Shown piece after piece: positions 38,807 to 49,829 of a stretch of DNA of 64,000 nucleotides. The DNA comes from Phytopythium helicoides. Lineage: Eukaryota; Oomycota; Peronosporomycetes; Pythiales; Pythiaceae. How positions within the stretch are numbered: position 1 is the stretch's first letter; each line of letters opens with the position of its first letter. The position numbers and the translations under genes are program-made. The notes beneath the pieces were generated by a model. The model did no database searches, had not been told where the DNA came from, and was given only the letters and a program-made list of their open reading frames with translations. Location: positions 62,001-126,000 of the forward strand of contig JANFNE010000024.1 in the NCBI GenBank assembly GCA_024867545.1, in the 5' to 3' direction.

Positions 38807-40140
38807 TTACTGCTGCTGGCACTGCACGCGCTGGCCGCCACGCTCCTCGTCCGAGTCGTACGCCTCGCGCTGCTGCTGCTGCTCCTGCTTGGCCGCCTCG
38901 GCGTCGAACTCCGACAGGAAGCACTCCTCGGCGTCGGCCGTGTGCACCACGGGCGAGGCCGGCGGCAGCGTCGACTTGAGCGTCGCCACCTGCTTGTCCG
39001 ACAGCGAGCCGCTCTCGGGGAACTCGACCTTGAAGAGGATGACGAGCTGTCCCTTGACAAACGGGTTGCCGTGCGTCGGCATACCCTCGCCGTGCACAGC
39101 CTTGAACTGGTTGGGCTTGATAATCTCGCCCGGGCGCGTCTTGATGTGGAGGTGACGGCCGTCGAGGTGCTCGACAATCATCTCAAAGCCGCAGAGCGCC
39201 TCGACGAGCGAGATCTTCTTCTCCATGATGAGGTTGCCACCCTTGCGCTGGAACACGGCGTGCTCCTTCTCCTGCACGACAAAGATGATGTCTCCGGGCA
39301 CCGTGCCGGGCGCCTGGTCGGCCTCGCCCGAGAACGTGATACGCTGGCCGTTGCGCATGCCCTTCTCAATGTGCACCTCGAGCACCTTGCGCTCCTTGGT
39401 GACCTTCTTGCCCTTGCAGCCCTTGCACCGGTCGCTCTCGCGGATGCTCTTGCCCTGGCCGCGGCAGTCGGGGCACACCGACTGCATCTGCTGCACCATG
39501 CCGGGCGCAATGTGGCGCAGCTGCACGCGCATGCCGCGGCCCTGGCACGTCTCGCACGTCTTCTCGGCTCCCTCCGCACCTCCACGGCCCTCGCAGCGGC
39601 CACAGAGCACGTCGCGGTTCACGGCGAGCTTGACCGTCTTGCCGTTGTACAGGTCCTCGAGCGACACCTTGAGCGGGTGCGTGAGGTCCTCGCCCTTCTG
39701 CGGGCCGGTGCGGCGCCGGTTGCCGCCGGGGCGGAAGAACTGGCTGAACAGGTCGCTGGCGTCGGCGCCGCCGCCGCCGTTCTGCAGTCCCTCCTCGCCA
39801 TACTGCGGTCACAAGAGTCACCAGTCCACCATCGTCAGCGCCTTACTCGCCCGTGCACGAAAGTTTGGGAGCCTCGTACCTGGTCGTAGAGCTCGCGCTT
39901 CTCCGGGTCCGAGAGCACCTCGTAGGCGACCGTGATGGTCTTGAAGAGCTCGGGGTCGCCGCCCTTGTCCGGGTGGTTCTTGAGCGCGAGCTTGCGGTAG
40001 GCCTTCTTGATCTCGGCCGCCGTGGCCGTCTTGGGCACGCCCAGCGCCTCGTAGAACTTGGAGTTGTCCACGGGCTTCTGCGGCGCCGCGGGCCCGTCGA
40101 AGCCGCCGCCGAAGAAGCTCTCGAAGCCGCCGCCGAACAT
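38807..40140 (-). CDS. Type I DnaJ / Hsp40 co-chaperone (DnaJA-like)
   Basis: Two exons (40140-39880 and 39802-38807) are separated by a 77-bp intron and give 418 residues. An N-terminal Gly/Phe-rich leader ([16 protein letters not shown]) precedes the J-domain (about 27-87) with HPD at 56-58. A short Gly-rich stretch and FFRPGG follow, then the Cys-rich zinc domain with four motifs starting near residue 154 ([32 protein letters not shown]) and the substrate-binding C-terminal domain. It ends CQQQ, which fits a farnesylation CaaX box as in cytosolic Ydj1/DNAJA1-type proteins. It would stimulate Hsp70 ATPase and pass on unfolded clients, likely in the cytosol and on the ER or mitochondrial surface. 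The ATG before MFGGGF was preferred over upstream in-frame codons because the family N-terminus starts close to the J-domain. Confidence 0.95.
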
Positions 40141-41136
40141 GCTGCTGCTGCTGCGCTCGCCTGTCTGGTGTGTGTGTGTGAGAAGGAGAGAGAGAGAGGA
40201 GGGAAGAAGTCGCCTCGCGCGCTTCGACGATCCGAGTGTGGAGCGAACGACCCTTAGCGCCTGAGCTGCCCTTAGTGACCGACCCGAGCAGGAAAAAAGG
40301 GGGAAGCGCGGCCGCCAGTGGGTGGCGAGGGGGGTCGAGAACAACCCGGCCACTGTAGAGGGAGGCCAAGGGATACCAATACGTCATCGTATATGTATTA
40401 TAGCAGTTTGTTTTGATTTAAAAAGTACCACGTTAAACGAAAATTGGGATATCAAATAATGGACAATATATTATTTTTGCGTTTTGCTTCCCCTACCCGC
40501 GACCTCTGAAATATGGTGTGAAAGGTCCGAAAGTGACTGGGCTTTACTATTGAAATTCGATGGCGGCTCGATTGTTCCGCGACATACAAACAACAAGTCA
40601 CGGCGAGCCGTTCCAGAACCTTCGGTTGGGCGACTGACCACTGCACGACGATTTAGCGCAAACTGCTACGAGTTAGTGCAAAACACCGCTGACGTATGAT
40701 TGCCTGCTGACGTTGTCCTTCCATCTCGATCCACTCAACAACCACCACGCACCACGCGCTACTCACCTCGACGATGCGATCTGCCAGAAGCAACCACCAT
40801 TGGCTGATGATGCGAGCGGGAACGCCTATTGATAAGCCTATCTGCCTTACATGGACGAGCTAGGAGCGATCGTTAATAGCTTGTTGAGCGGTGTATGGCG
40901 TGTCGATGAGACTGGGATCGAGCGACAAGTGCAGGCAGCGCAGGTTAAAGCTCTCGTCGTAGTGAAAAGTACAGTACCTAGTACCTCCACCACCACGAGC
41001 GAGTTGTCGTTGGAGCACAGCCAACAGCTTCAACGTGGTCAACTTCAAGCTTTGCTCCTCGTCGGCATAAACGGTCTGTACGAACTATATAGTTAGACAC
41101 CGATCTCTATCGAGACGCGCGCGTCGTGGTCGTTGG
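40141..41136. other. Intergenic region between DnaJ and cyclin genes
   Basis: It holds the DnaJ promoter (with a GAGAGA-type tract near 40185-40200) and the 3' flank of the cyclin gene. An AT-rich patch lies near 40385-40480. No gene is supported. Confidence 0.6.
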
Positions 41137-43012
41137 CTAGTGGTCTCTGCTGCTACTGCTGCTGTTGGAGTTGCTGCTGGAGCCTGGCCGCTCGAACGCC
41201 AGGAACGACTGCTCGACGACCTCTTCGTCGACGGCGGGGATGGCGCTCGCAGCGTGAAACTTGTCGGAAAAATACTTCTCGCTCACGGCCTTGGCCTTCT
41301 CGCGCTGGCTGGCCACAACATCGGCCTCGACACGGTGCAGACGGAGTAACTCCAGCACGCACGGGCGCAGGTCCCACGCATTGTACTTGGTCACGTGATG
41401 TAGTGTCGGTGTCCACGCCTCTCGCTCGCCTGTCATCACACGAGCCAGATACACCGCGGCGGCCACGACCATGGACGGACGGAACTTGAGCATGCGGTAG
41501 TAGAGCTGCGCGTAGTCGCACAAATACTAATGCCGAGCAATCGCAACTGTCAGTAATCACGCTGCACCATCTATCAGGGTACAGAACGAACGCACCATGA
41601 CGAGCGACTTTTGCTTCTCCGACGCACAGCCTGCTTGCGCGTAGCGATGGACGAACCCGTAGCAGGTCGTCGATGCAATGCGGTACTCTAATGCCTGTAA
41701 AACCTTGCCTTCCATTTGGAGCATCTGAGCAAGACAAGTTGTGTGAGATGGACGCCGTGGAAGCAAAGGCGACGACGACCATGACGAACCTCCTCGGCAG
41801 TGTACGTCTGGTCCGAAATGTAGACAAACTCCTCGACGTTCGGCCCGTAGACCTCCTCGAACTTGGCAGCCACCATCATGCACGCACAGCCAAGGAGCTG
41901 GAACTGTTTTCTGTTGATCTTGAATTTCCGGAGACATCTATCCACGAGGTTGACCTGCACCATGGTCGTGCAAATTAGACACACATGCAAACGATGTTGT
42001 CGGATGCTAAATGTGCCAGGAAACGTACCGCCTTGTGGAACGTCTGCGAGTCGAGCTCATACTCCTCGCCGACCTCGACGAGCCAGTCGATGAGGATTGT
42101 GCGCATCTTTTCGTTAATGTCTGTCTGTAGGGTGCCAATGTAGTCTGGCGTGGGAAAGTACTTGGTCTCGTGCTGGCGGTGGTACGCATCAATCTCGCGG
42201 ACAATCTTCGGACACTGGCCGGCTTTCCTGGCGTTCGGCGCATCAATATCACGCACCGACGCTGCGTACCGCTGCTCGGAAAACCCCGAGCCTGTAGTTA
42301 GCGGAGAGGAGTGTTAGGCGGAGACCGCATCCGGGTCCACGAGCCCAGACGAACACACCTGTGTGGTCGAACTTGAACTTATAGGGGCGAGGCGCCCACG
42401 CAAACTGCTCTTCCACGTCGGAGGACTCTGGCATGGGCTCGTCCTCCATGACCACATTCTCCTTGTCATCGCTCTACTCATCGCAGGCGATCAGTCCTCG
42501 CCAACAACACCAAGACAGCAGCCACAAATGAAAAACCAGCAGCGCACCTGTGACTTCGACGCCGCGTAGCGCTTGCGTTCCTGCTTGGCGCCCACCACCT
42601 CGCGCTTGACCGCACCCGCCTCTTCCTTGATGCTGCTGCGCGTGGTGACGTTCGCGCGCGAGCGCGAGCCGCGGCTGGCCGTGGGCTGGAAGCTGAGCAG
42701 GCTCTGCACCTTCTGGTGGGCCGGCTCGCCCTCCCCCCGGCGCTTCTTGGGCAGCGCGTCGGCCACGGGCGCAGCGCCCGCGCGCTTGTTGCGCCCGCCG
42801 GCCGTGGCGCGCGCACCCGACGCGCGCAGCGGCTCCTTCTTGACGACGCCGCGCGCCGCCGGCACCTCGGGCTTCTTGCTGCGGTTGCTGATGTCCTGCA
42901 GCGCCCCGCGCTTGCGCTTGCGCGTGTCGATCGCCGCGCTGGCGGCCGACGCGCTGGGCGCCGCCGCGCGGCGAGAGGCCGCGGCCAAAGCCACGGAGGA
43001 CGCGCGCTCCAT
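41137..43012 (-). CDS. Mitotic cyclin, A/B type
   Basis: Six exons (43012-42548, 42473-42359, 42291-42029, 41954-41790, 41724-41596, 41526-41137) have GT-AG introns of 65-74 bp and give 508 residues with consistent phase. The N-terminus carries a destruction box RGALQDISN (35-43) and a KEN box (159-161), the two APC/C recognition signals. The cyclin box starts MRTILIDWLVEVGEEYELDS and continues LLGCACMMVAAKFEEVYGP, FVYISDQTYTAEEML and LQALEYRI; the TYT-ML-ME pattern resembles A-type more than B-type. A second cyclin fold follows, then a Ser/Asn tail. It should activate a CDK in S/G2-M and be destroyed in mitosis. A versus B assignment is uncertain without alignment. Confidence 0.92.
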
Positions 43013-43691
43013 CGCTGCGTACTGCTCCGTCTCGGCCGCCGGTTCGACGTCGAGCGCTCGAGCTTTTCCTGGCTGGAGTGATGGAAGAGCGGGCGGGGGA
43101 AGGAGGGAACGCGGGGAGGGACGCGGGAGGGGCGAGATCTGGCGGCCTTATTTATGTGGTTGGGTTTTCGTTTGGGTAGGTAGATCTGTAGAGTTTTAGG
43201 TTTTTGTATGTGCAGAGGTAGTCCGATACGGGGCTTTTTGGCAGTTTTGGGCTCCAAGTTTTATTATCTTAGGTTTGTCCACTTTTATTTTTTTAAAATG
43301 GACATGGATACAGTCTGTTGTCCATTTTATAGCACTCGCAATATGGACATGCGCGCGTTCAAATTTTGAATAAAAGTATACTGAATGCAAGAAAAACGGT
43401 GGGGCGGACTAGATCGCTGTCTGGAGCAGCCCAACTTCATTTATGTTGTTTTTCAGTTTATTTGGTGCACTTGACCGTGTTGAACCAACCTTTTCACTCT
43501 TGCTGGTTGGTGGCCGGTCTTTCAGTCCTACAGCTCAAAAATGCAACACCTTCCCTATCGATACCTGTCCTACCAGCCTACTACTTCCGCTTGCAATATG
43601 CACAAAAACGTAGCGCCTCTATCCGCGAATGTCCTCGCGCATGTGCACGAGGCTGCGGCGCGCAAGCGGCGACGGGAACGGCGACAGGATG
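43013..43691. other. Intergenic region between cyclin and FYVE genes
   Basis: Upstream sequence of the cyclin gene, with an AT-rich segment at about 43195-43400. No gene is supported. Confidence 0.6.
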
Positions 43692-46600
43692 TCAATGTCG
43701 TCGTCGTCGTTGCCGCGGAAAACCTTTCGACGCGACCTCCTCGTCAATCTCGTCCACCATACCGTGGGTCGGAGAGTCGACCGAGTCGAGGCGCTGACTG
43801 CGGCGGCTCAGCGTCCTCGGGGACAACAGTCCGTGCGCAAGCTCATACAGCTCGGCGTTTGTCAAATGGCCCTCTACCGCCTCGCGGCTCATGAACGTGT
43901 CGATGGCGAGGCCACCAGGTCCACGACGCGCCTTGCCTTTCGTTGCACTCGGACCAATGGGGCGGAAGAGATGCAGCGGCTCAATGTCGGCCTGAGCGCC
44001 ACCTTGCTCCTCAAAGCACGGGAGGCAATGGCGAACCGGATGAAGCAATCCAACCTCCGGAATCGATAGCCGCTGCTGGGTGCACTTGGCGCACATCCAC
44101 TTGCCACATCGCTTGCACGAGTGTGGCCTACGGAAAAGCTTGAACGGCATGTTGCACGTCGGGTTCTGGCAGTGGGTGACCGTCTTCTTGTCGGGCTTCT
44201 TCATCTTCGCTGCCTTGTTCGAGTAGTCTAGACACAACTTCTGATCTTCTCGGCAGCACTAGTTAGCACGTCCTTCCACAAGTCGCGATCCTCGAGCTTG
44301 GTGACGCTGAAATGCATCTCCTTAGCTGGCGCTTTGCTGTCCAAGTCACTCTGTTGGTGGTCGTACGCCGTCACGTACAACCCGTGGTGGCCCACAGACG
44401 TGTGCGTCTCGTCCTGCCCGTGCGTGTAGCGGCTGCGGACCGACAGCGGGATAATCCACTTCCACTTGATCGTGTGCGTCTCATCCACTTCACTGGGGTA
44501 GAAATACCACAGCTTGTACGACTCGTACTCGTACACCACGAGCGCCTTCTGCCACTCCTTTCCGTTGCGGCGTTCCTTGAACAAGTACCCAAAAGCGCAG
44601 CCTTCGCCTTGCAGGAACGAAGAGCCGTAGCCGTGAGCTGACGAATAGCTGGGGCGACTAATTTGCTTGATGATGTCTTCCTGGAACGTCGGCTGCGTAG
44701 GAGTAGCAGTCGACAACTTGCTGCCCGGGGTGGTTCCAGGGGAGTGCGACGGCGTCGACGACGGAGGAGTCGGCACCGAAGTGATGCAGCGACGAGGATC
44801 ACGCGCGACCATTTCCTCGGATGCTTTGAGTAGGCCGCTGCCAAGCGGGGTCCTTTTGTAAGACGGCGCGAACGCGTTCCTGGCTCCGCGTCTTTGGATC
44901 CTTGTAGCACAACTTGATGGACTCCATCAGCAGCTTGAGGTTTGACATGGCGTCCGTCCCCTCGAGGCTGTGGTAATCCGGTGATCCACCATCCTCGATA
45001 TCCCGATCTACGAAAGCCTTCGTCAGCAATGGCAGCAAACGCGCGTCTGGTCCCTCGGACAGCAGCATTCGACCGATGATAGGGGCAGCTTCGGGACCGT
45101 TTGCCCTTGAAATCTCCAAAGCAGAACACCAAGATCTTCGTGATCTCGCCCAGCAACAGGTTCCACATGGGGTACTTTTCGTAGCACAGCAGCAGCGTGT
45201 TGATGACGTGCGCACTCACGAACATACGGTCCAAGCGCTTCGACTCGTTTGACACCACGGCGTAGAGACACTTGACAATGCTCCACAAATGGTATCCCGA
45301 CACCTTTCGTGTGTTGGTCAAAATGACTTGCTTGAGAAACACCATCAGCTCGTGGCCCTTGCGCTCCATGCACGTGATGAGGCATTCGCGAAGGCGCCGG
45401 TACTCGCGAACGTTGCTGCGCCAATCGTCGCTGCAAAAGATCTCAAGCTCATTCAGGTCACCATCTATCACCGCCTGCAGCAGCTGAATCCATGCTAGCT
45501 TGTCCTCCTCGGACGATGCCGCGAAGTATTCAACGGACTTTACTTCACCTCCTCCCACGTTACCATCATCGCCGTGCGCATGAGCCACGCCGTGGAGCGT
45601 GTGCCCCTGTGGTGGCGACTTGCTTCGGTCGTTTACCTTCTTCTTTACTGTAACACAGAAGCCGTACTGGTGCCAATCCGAGCTGCTAACGCTGTCCATT
45701 TCATCCAGCGTAATGATGGTCTGAGTACCCTGGTTTGGCGTAAATCCGTGGGTGCTCGCCGTTGAGTTCTGCTCTTCTCGGATCGACGTCATGCGCAGAC
45801 CCATCATGCAATTCAAGCTGACAATAGACTGTTGCAGCTCGTTTTTGAGCTTCTTGCGCACCAACAGCTGGCCTTTACGGACCAAGTGCGTCGAGCACAT
45901 GAAGTTCAAGCAGTCGATGCCCACCGTTGTGGTCACGGGGCCTGCACCAGACTGGTTCATACTTTCGGTGAACTCAACTGTTTCCGTCAGCTCGAACAGA
46001 TGTGTTAGCATCGTGATGCACGTTGGGCGTGGATGTCCCTGAGACAGCAGCGTCAGAGACTCGAGTGATGCGATGCTCGGGCGTCGCTCCTTCTTCGTTG
46101 CGATAGGAGTACTCCAGAACGTCAGCTCCTTGATCATCTGCACAAACAGCAACTCGAGCGCGCGCTGATGCTGCTGCATGAACAAGTGAATCAGGCGGCG
46201 CACTTTGCGCGAAGTGTACTTGCGCAGCGCAGAGTTGGCCATCTCGCGCGACGCGCCGCAGATCGAAACATATTCGTCTTGACCGGTAACCTTGTCGAGT
46301 GGAATTGTCTTTGCTGAGATGGCAACACCTCGCGCAGTCAGATACGGCGCATGCACGATTTCGCGCAACAAGAAAAAGGTGTTCTCGACGCAATCTCGCT
46401 CGAACGCATTTCGCGGCGGTGAAAACGTGACCTGCTTCATGATCAGCTTCTGCAGCATATGCGTCTCGAACAAGGCCCGAATAGATTCTTCCGAGTGATC
46501 CGAGTAGACCAAGTGGAGAAGCAGCGTTCGCACGTCATCGTGACCAATGTTGGACAGCAGCATGTCGACCGTCGCGGGCTGCTCCGACAGGTAGTGAAGG

Positions 46601-47574
46601 ATGCATGCACCCTTTTGTCCGCGGATCGCAAAGTAACGCAAGATTTGCGACGCAAAGTTGGCCGTGTCGTGACTAAAGATGCCGAACAGGGCAGTCTCGC
46701 TGACCTCCGTCGACAGTGGCGCGGGGATATCGCTCTCGGCGTTATCTGGGAGCGATCGCCGGGGTTCATCGCTGCCTGGACTTGCATTTCCATTGTCATG
46801 CGTAGGAGAAGGAGGCGTAGATCCGTTGGGAGACGAGTCGCGGCCCCTTCCGTCCTCGGCAGCAATCGACGAGCGCGCCGAGACCGGCGTCGGCGGTTCC
46901 GTCTCTGCTTCCCCCTCTGTCTCTGCCTCGTCCGAAGAGTTGCTTGTGTTGATCGTGATGGGCAGCGTCGGGATATCCTTGGCCAGCTCGGCGTCGCTGT
47001 GCTTGAGCGTCTCTGCGCCGACCTTCTCGAATACCTTGACCTCGACCTGGATGAGCTCCTCGAGCTCGGCGACGGACGCGAGGCGCTCCTTGCGGCGCTC
47101 CTTGGTGCCGCACTTGGAGGACACGCCGTCGGCCTCGTTGTGTAGCTGTCCGAAGATGGTCTCCCAGAACTCGGTGCACTTGTGCGGCTCTCCGTCGTTG
47201 CACGTGACGAGCGAGTTGGCGGCGCCGCCGACGACGATGAACTGCGTGGCCATGGCGCGCGTGTGCGTGGCGAGCGCGGGGTCGAGCGCGATGCGGATGA
47301 ACTCGAGCGTCTTGTCCCTCGCAAAGAGGATGGCGCGCAGGCGGCTCGTCATGCGCTTGAAGAGCAGGTCGAGCATGTCCTGCGAGAAGGACTCGTTGAG
47401 CAGCTGCGCCAGCGAGTACTTGTCGCTCATGAGCCCGTCCACGAAGAGCTCAATGTTGGCGCGCACGGTCTCGGCGTTCTTGCGCTTCTCCTCGAACGCC
47501 TGCAGCGCCGACTTGGCGTCGTTGCGCGGCGACGCCGGCGGCGTCACCGGCTCCGACTTGTCCTCCAGCACCAT
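43692..47574 (-). CDS. SAPS-like, PH, PH and FYVE-type zinc finger protein (frame breaks)
   Basis: The start is taken at MVLEDKSEP (47574). About 825 residues follow in one frame. A region around 300-345 (ASQILRYFAIRGQKGACILH, SNIGHDDVRTLLLHLVY) resembles the SAPS repeat of SIT4/PP6 regulatory subunits. A first PH-like domain spans about 625-700 (WHQYGFCVTVKKK to LAWIQLLQAV). The frame then changes at about 45100 and again between about 44905 and 44870. A PH domain follows (FGYLFKERRNGKEW, KLWYFYP, DLWKDVLTSAAEK), then a third shift near 44240 and a zinc finger with four Cys pairs (CQNPTC, CKRC, CAKC, CLPC) and RRPHSC, FYVE-like. No GT-AG intron fits these breaks, so they are indels. FYVE and PH domains suggest endosomal phosphoinositide binding; the SAPS part suggests a phosphatase link. 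SAPS is tentative. Confidence 0.7.
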
Positions 47575-48134
47575 GTTGGCCGTCCGCTCGCCGACCCGCC
47601 AAGTGCTTGGCTTGGCTTGGCTTGCTCTGCCCGCCGCCCGCCCGCCAAGTGCTAGCTTGGCTAGCTTTCCCTCCCCCGCGAGCTTGGCTTTTTCTCGGCC
47701 ACCACTTTGGGAGGTTGCACTTGGAAGAGGGGGCGTGGCACGACTTTTGACCAATCGAGCGCCGGAATGGTTTGATTTCGACCAATGAGGGATTGGAAAC
47801 TGCGAGAAATGATATAGAGTCGGCCATCCGGATCGTACCGCGGCAGCTCGCGGGGATGAGTGGCCGAACAGATCCTTTTACCACTGAAAATACGTACCTG
47901 TTGATACTCGATCTTGAACGGAATGATTATTCTCAGCTACAACAGCAAACTAGTTCCTATTTAAAAGAGTACCCTCCCAAACAGAAGCCCAACCGGTGCG
48001 CTGCGTGTCTTTTTTTCTCCCGGATTTGGCCTGGCTAGCATCAAAAAGAACCTCGGCAAAAAAAAGTGCAACTGTAAGGGCCTTACCACCGTCGACGTCA
48101 TCCGCCGAAACCCCACGTTGAAGCTATTCTGAGC
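47575..48134. promoter_or_regulatory. Shared divergent promoter region (SAPS/FYVE and RP2-like genes)
   Basis: 560 bp between divergent starts. It contains two direct copies of CCGCCAAGTGCT followed by (T/A)GCTTGG (near 47591 and 47641), possibly regulatory or just local duplication. No separate gene is supported. Confidence 0.45.
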
Positions 48135-48201
48135 ATGCGCATTCCTCACTTCAAGCAGCCTCGAAAGCCACTGGCTGCTGGCTGCCATTGGCCGCTCGAC
48201 G

Positions 48202-49684
48202 ATGGGCAACGTGTGCCACTCGGGGCCGGTGACGGCCAAAGCGCGAGGCGCCCGACTGGTGCGTCACCGCCCAAGAAGAAGCTCACGTTCGGCCGCGACC
48301 CCGCGCTCAAGCGCGAGGATTTTATCTTCTCGCGCATCACGGTGCCATCGCTGCTGCTCAAGCAGCCGGGCAGTGTCAATGGCCAGCAGTTCCTCGTCGA
48401 GGACTGCCGCGACTGCGACATCTTCGTGCTCGACCACTGCACGTCCGTGCAGATCGACGAGTGCGCCAACTGCCGCATCGTCGTGGGGCCGTGCGAGGGC
48501 AGCCTCTTCCTGCGCAACTGCTCGGGCTGCACTGTCGTGTGCGCCGTGCAGCAGTTCCGCACGCGCGACTGCAAGGACTGCGACGTCTACCTCTACAGCG
48601 CGACGGGTGCGTGGTGTATTCAGTCTCTCTGTAGGGCAACTGCAGGCGTGAGCAGGCTTGCCACTGACACTTTGCATCGCAGAGCCCATCATCGAGCTGT
48701 CGGCACGCATGCGCTTCGCGTGCTTCCCGCTGACATACTTTTCGCTGCAGCAGCAGTTCGACACGGCCAAGTTCTCCGTTTGGAACAATTGCTGGAGCGA
48801 GGTGAGTGTCGAGCTTTGCCTCATAGCGGAGCCAAGACGAGATCGCTTCCTAACCAGATGCTTCAATCAATTGTTGCTAGATCTACAACTTTACGCCAGA
48901 CCACGGCACGTGGCAGCCGATTGTGACTCCCCCACACGAGTCGCCGCTGCAATCTGCCCTGCAGAAGGAGGAAGGTGGCGAGTTGGCGCTCTGGAAGATG
49001 CCGTCGTGGACCGCCGAGTCCATCGGACTCACGACAGCATCCAAAGCAGCTCATCGTCCCTTTGACGAGCGGCATCACCAGCAGGCGTGAAGACGCGGAA
49101 GCGCTCGTTGTGTGCTTCGTCATGGTAAATGGGCTCGTACACTTCGTTGACATGTGGGGGGACACAAGGCTTACGGCAGTGATTGTATATCAGCCGAGTC
49201 AACCGCACATGCTCGAGTTCGCGACGCAGATGGTAGCTCCTGCAGGCGAAAGCTCGACTCGAGCTCCGAGGCATCCTTCTCATCCGAACGCGACAAATGA
49301 AGCTGACGCCAGAGCAGGCGAAGATCCTCTTCAAGGACGACGATGGCCTCCTCTCGGTGCGCCACAACCGATCACAATGAATCGCAGCATTGCCAATACT
49401 GACAAACAATTGATGTACAGAAAGCCGCAAAGGCGAGCGAGAGCTCGGCAGGGTCTGTCTTCATGGAGTTTCAAGGGGTGGCAAGTCTCGAGCGAGCTCG
49501 CGAGCTCCTCGCTTCGTCCGCCTTTGCTGGCTTGGACGGCGTTTTCCTCTCCTCCGACTCTGCCTCAGCTCGGTACGCCCACCTCCCACGTCCGCTCAGA
49601 GATAGACGCTAATCCCCCACCAACTCTCATTCCTCCAGAGCAACAGCCGAGCTCGTGTTCCAGCAGTGGCGGCCCACCATCTAG
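48202..49684 (+). CDS. RP2-like protein: TBCC domain plus NDPK-like domain (frame breaks)
   Basis: The TBCC domain is clear: FLVEDCRDCDIFVLDHCTSV, CANCRIVVGPCEGSLFLRNC, QQFRTRDCKDCDVYL, EPIIELSARMRFACFP and the FTPDHG end. Exon ends at 48606 and 48801 with introns to 48683 and 48881 are well supported, as are 49357-49420 and 49573-49638. Further 3', pieces in different frames match the order of the C-terminal NDPK-like domain of vertebrate RP2: IVPLTSGITSRREDAEALVV, GILLIRTRQMKLTPEQAKIL, GSVFMEFQGVASLERARELL. Shifts are needed at about 49043 (AAA) and 49249 (AAA). The N-terminus is either MGNVC at 48202 (lipidation-type, needs one more shift) or an in-frame ATG at 48135. RP2 is a GTPase-activating protein for ARL3 in delivery of lipidated proteins to cilia; oomycete zoospores are flagellated, so this role fits. 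Confidence 0.75.
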
Positions 49685-49829
49685 CCATCACCAACCTCTA
49701 GACTAGCACGCCCATGTTGAAGTGGTCATACCTCCCATAATACATCCGTCTATATCAAATATAGTTTCCTGCAGTGCAGCGCTGGTCATCTCCCGCCCGA
49801 AGGCTTCGAGCAGCTCCTTCGCCTGCGCG
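49685..49829. other. Short intergenic region between RP2-like and PUF60-like genes
   Basis: 145 bp, both genes on the plus strand. It must contain the PUF60-like promoter unless that start is further upstream. No signal is clear. Confidence 0.5.

Noticed and set aside
45090..45110. Programmed ribosomal frameshifting in the SAPS/FYVE gene
   Set aside because: No slippery heptamer is seen, several breaks of both directions occur in the same gene, and unrelated neighbours show the same kind of break, so indels are simpler.
49029..49430. Minus-strand ORF across the 3' part of the RP2-like gene
   Set aside because: The plus strand carries pieces matching the NDPK-like part of RP2 in the right order, so the minus frame is a shadow.
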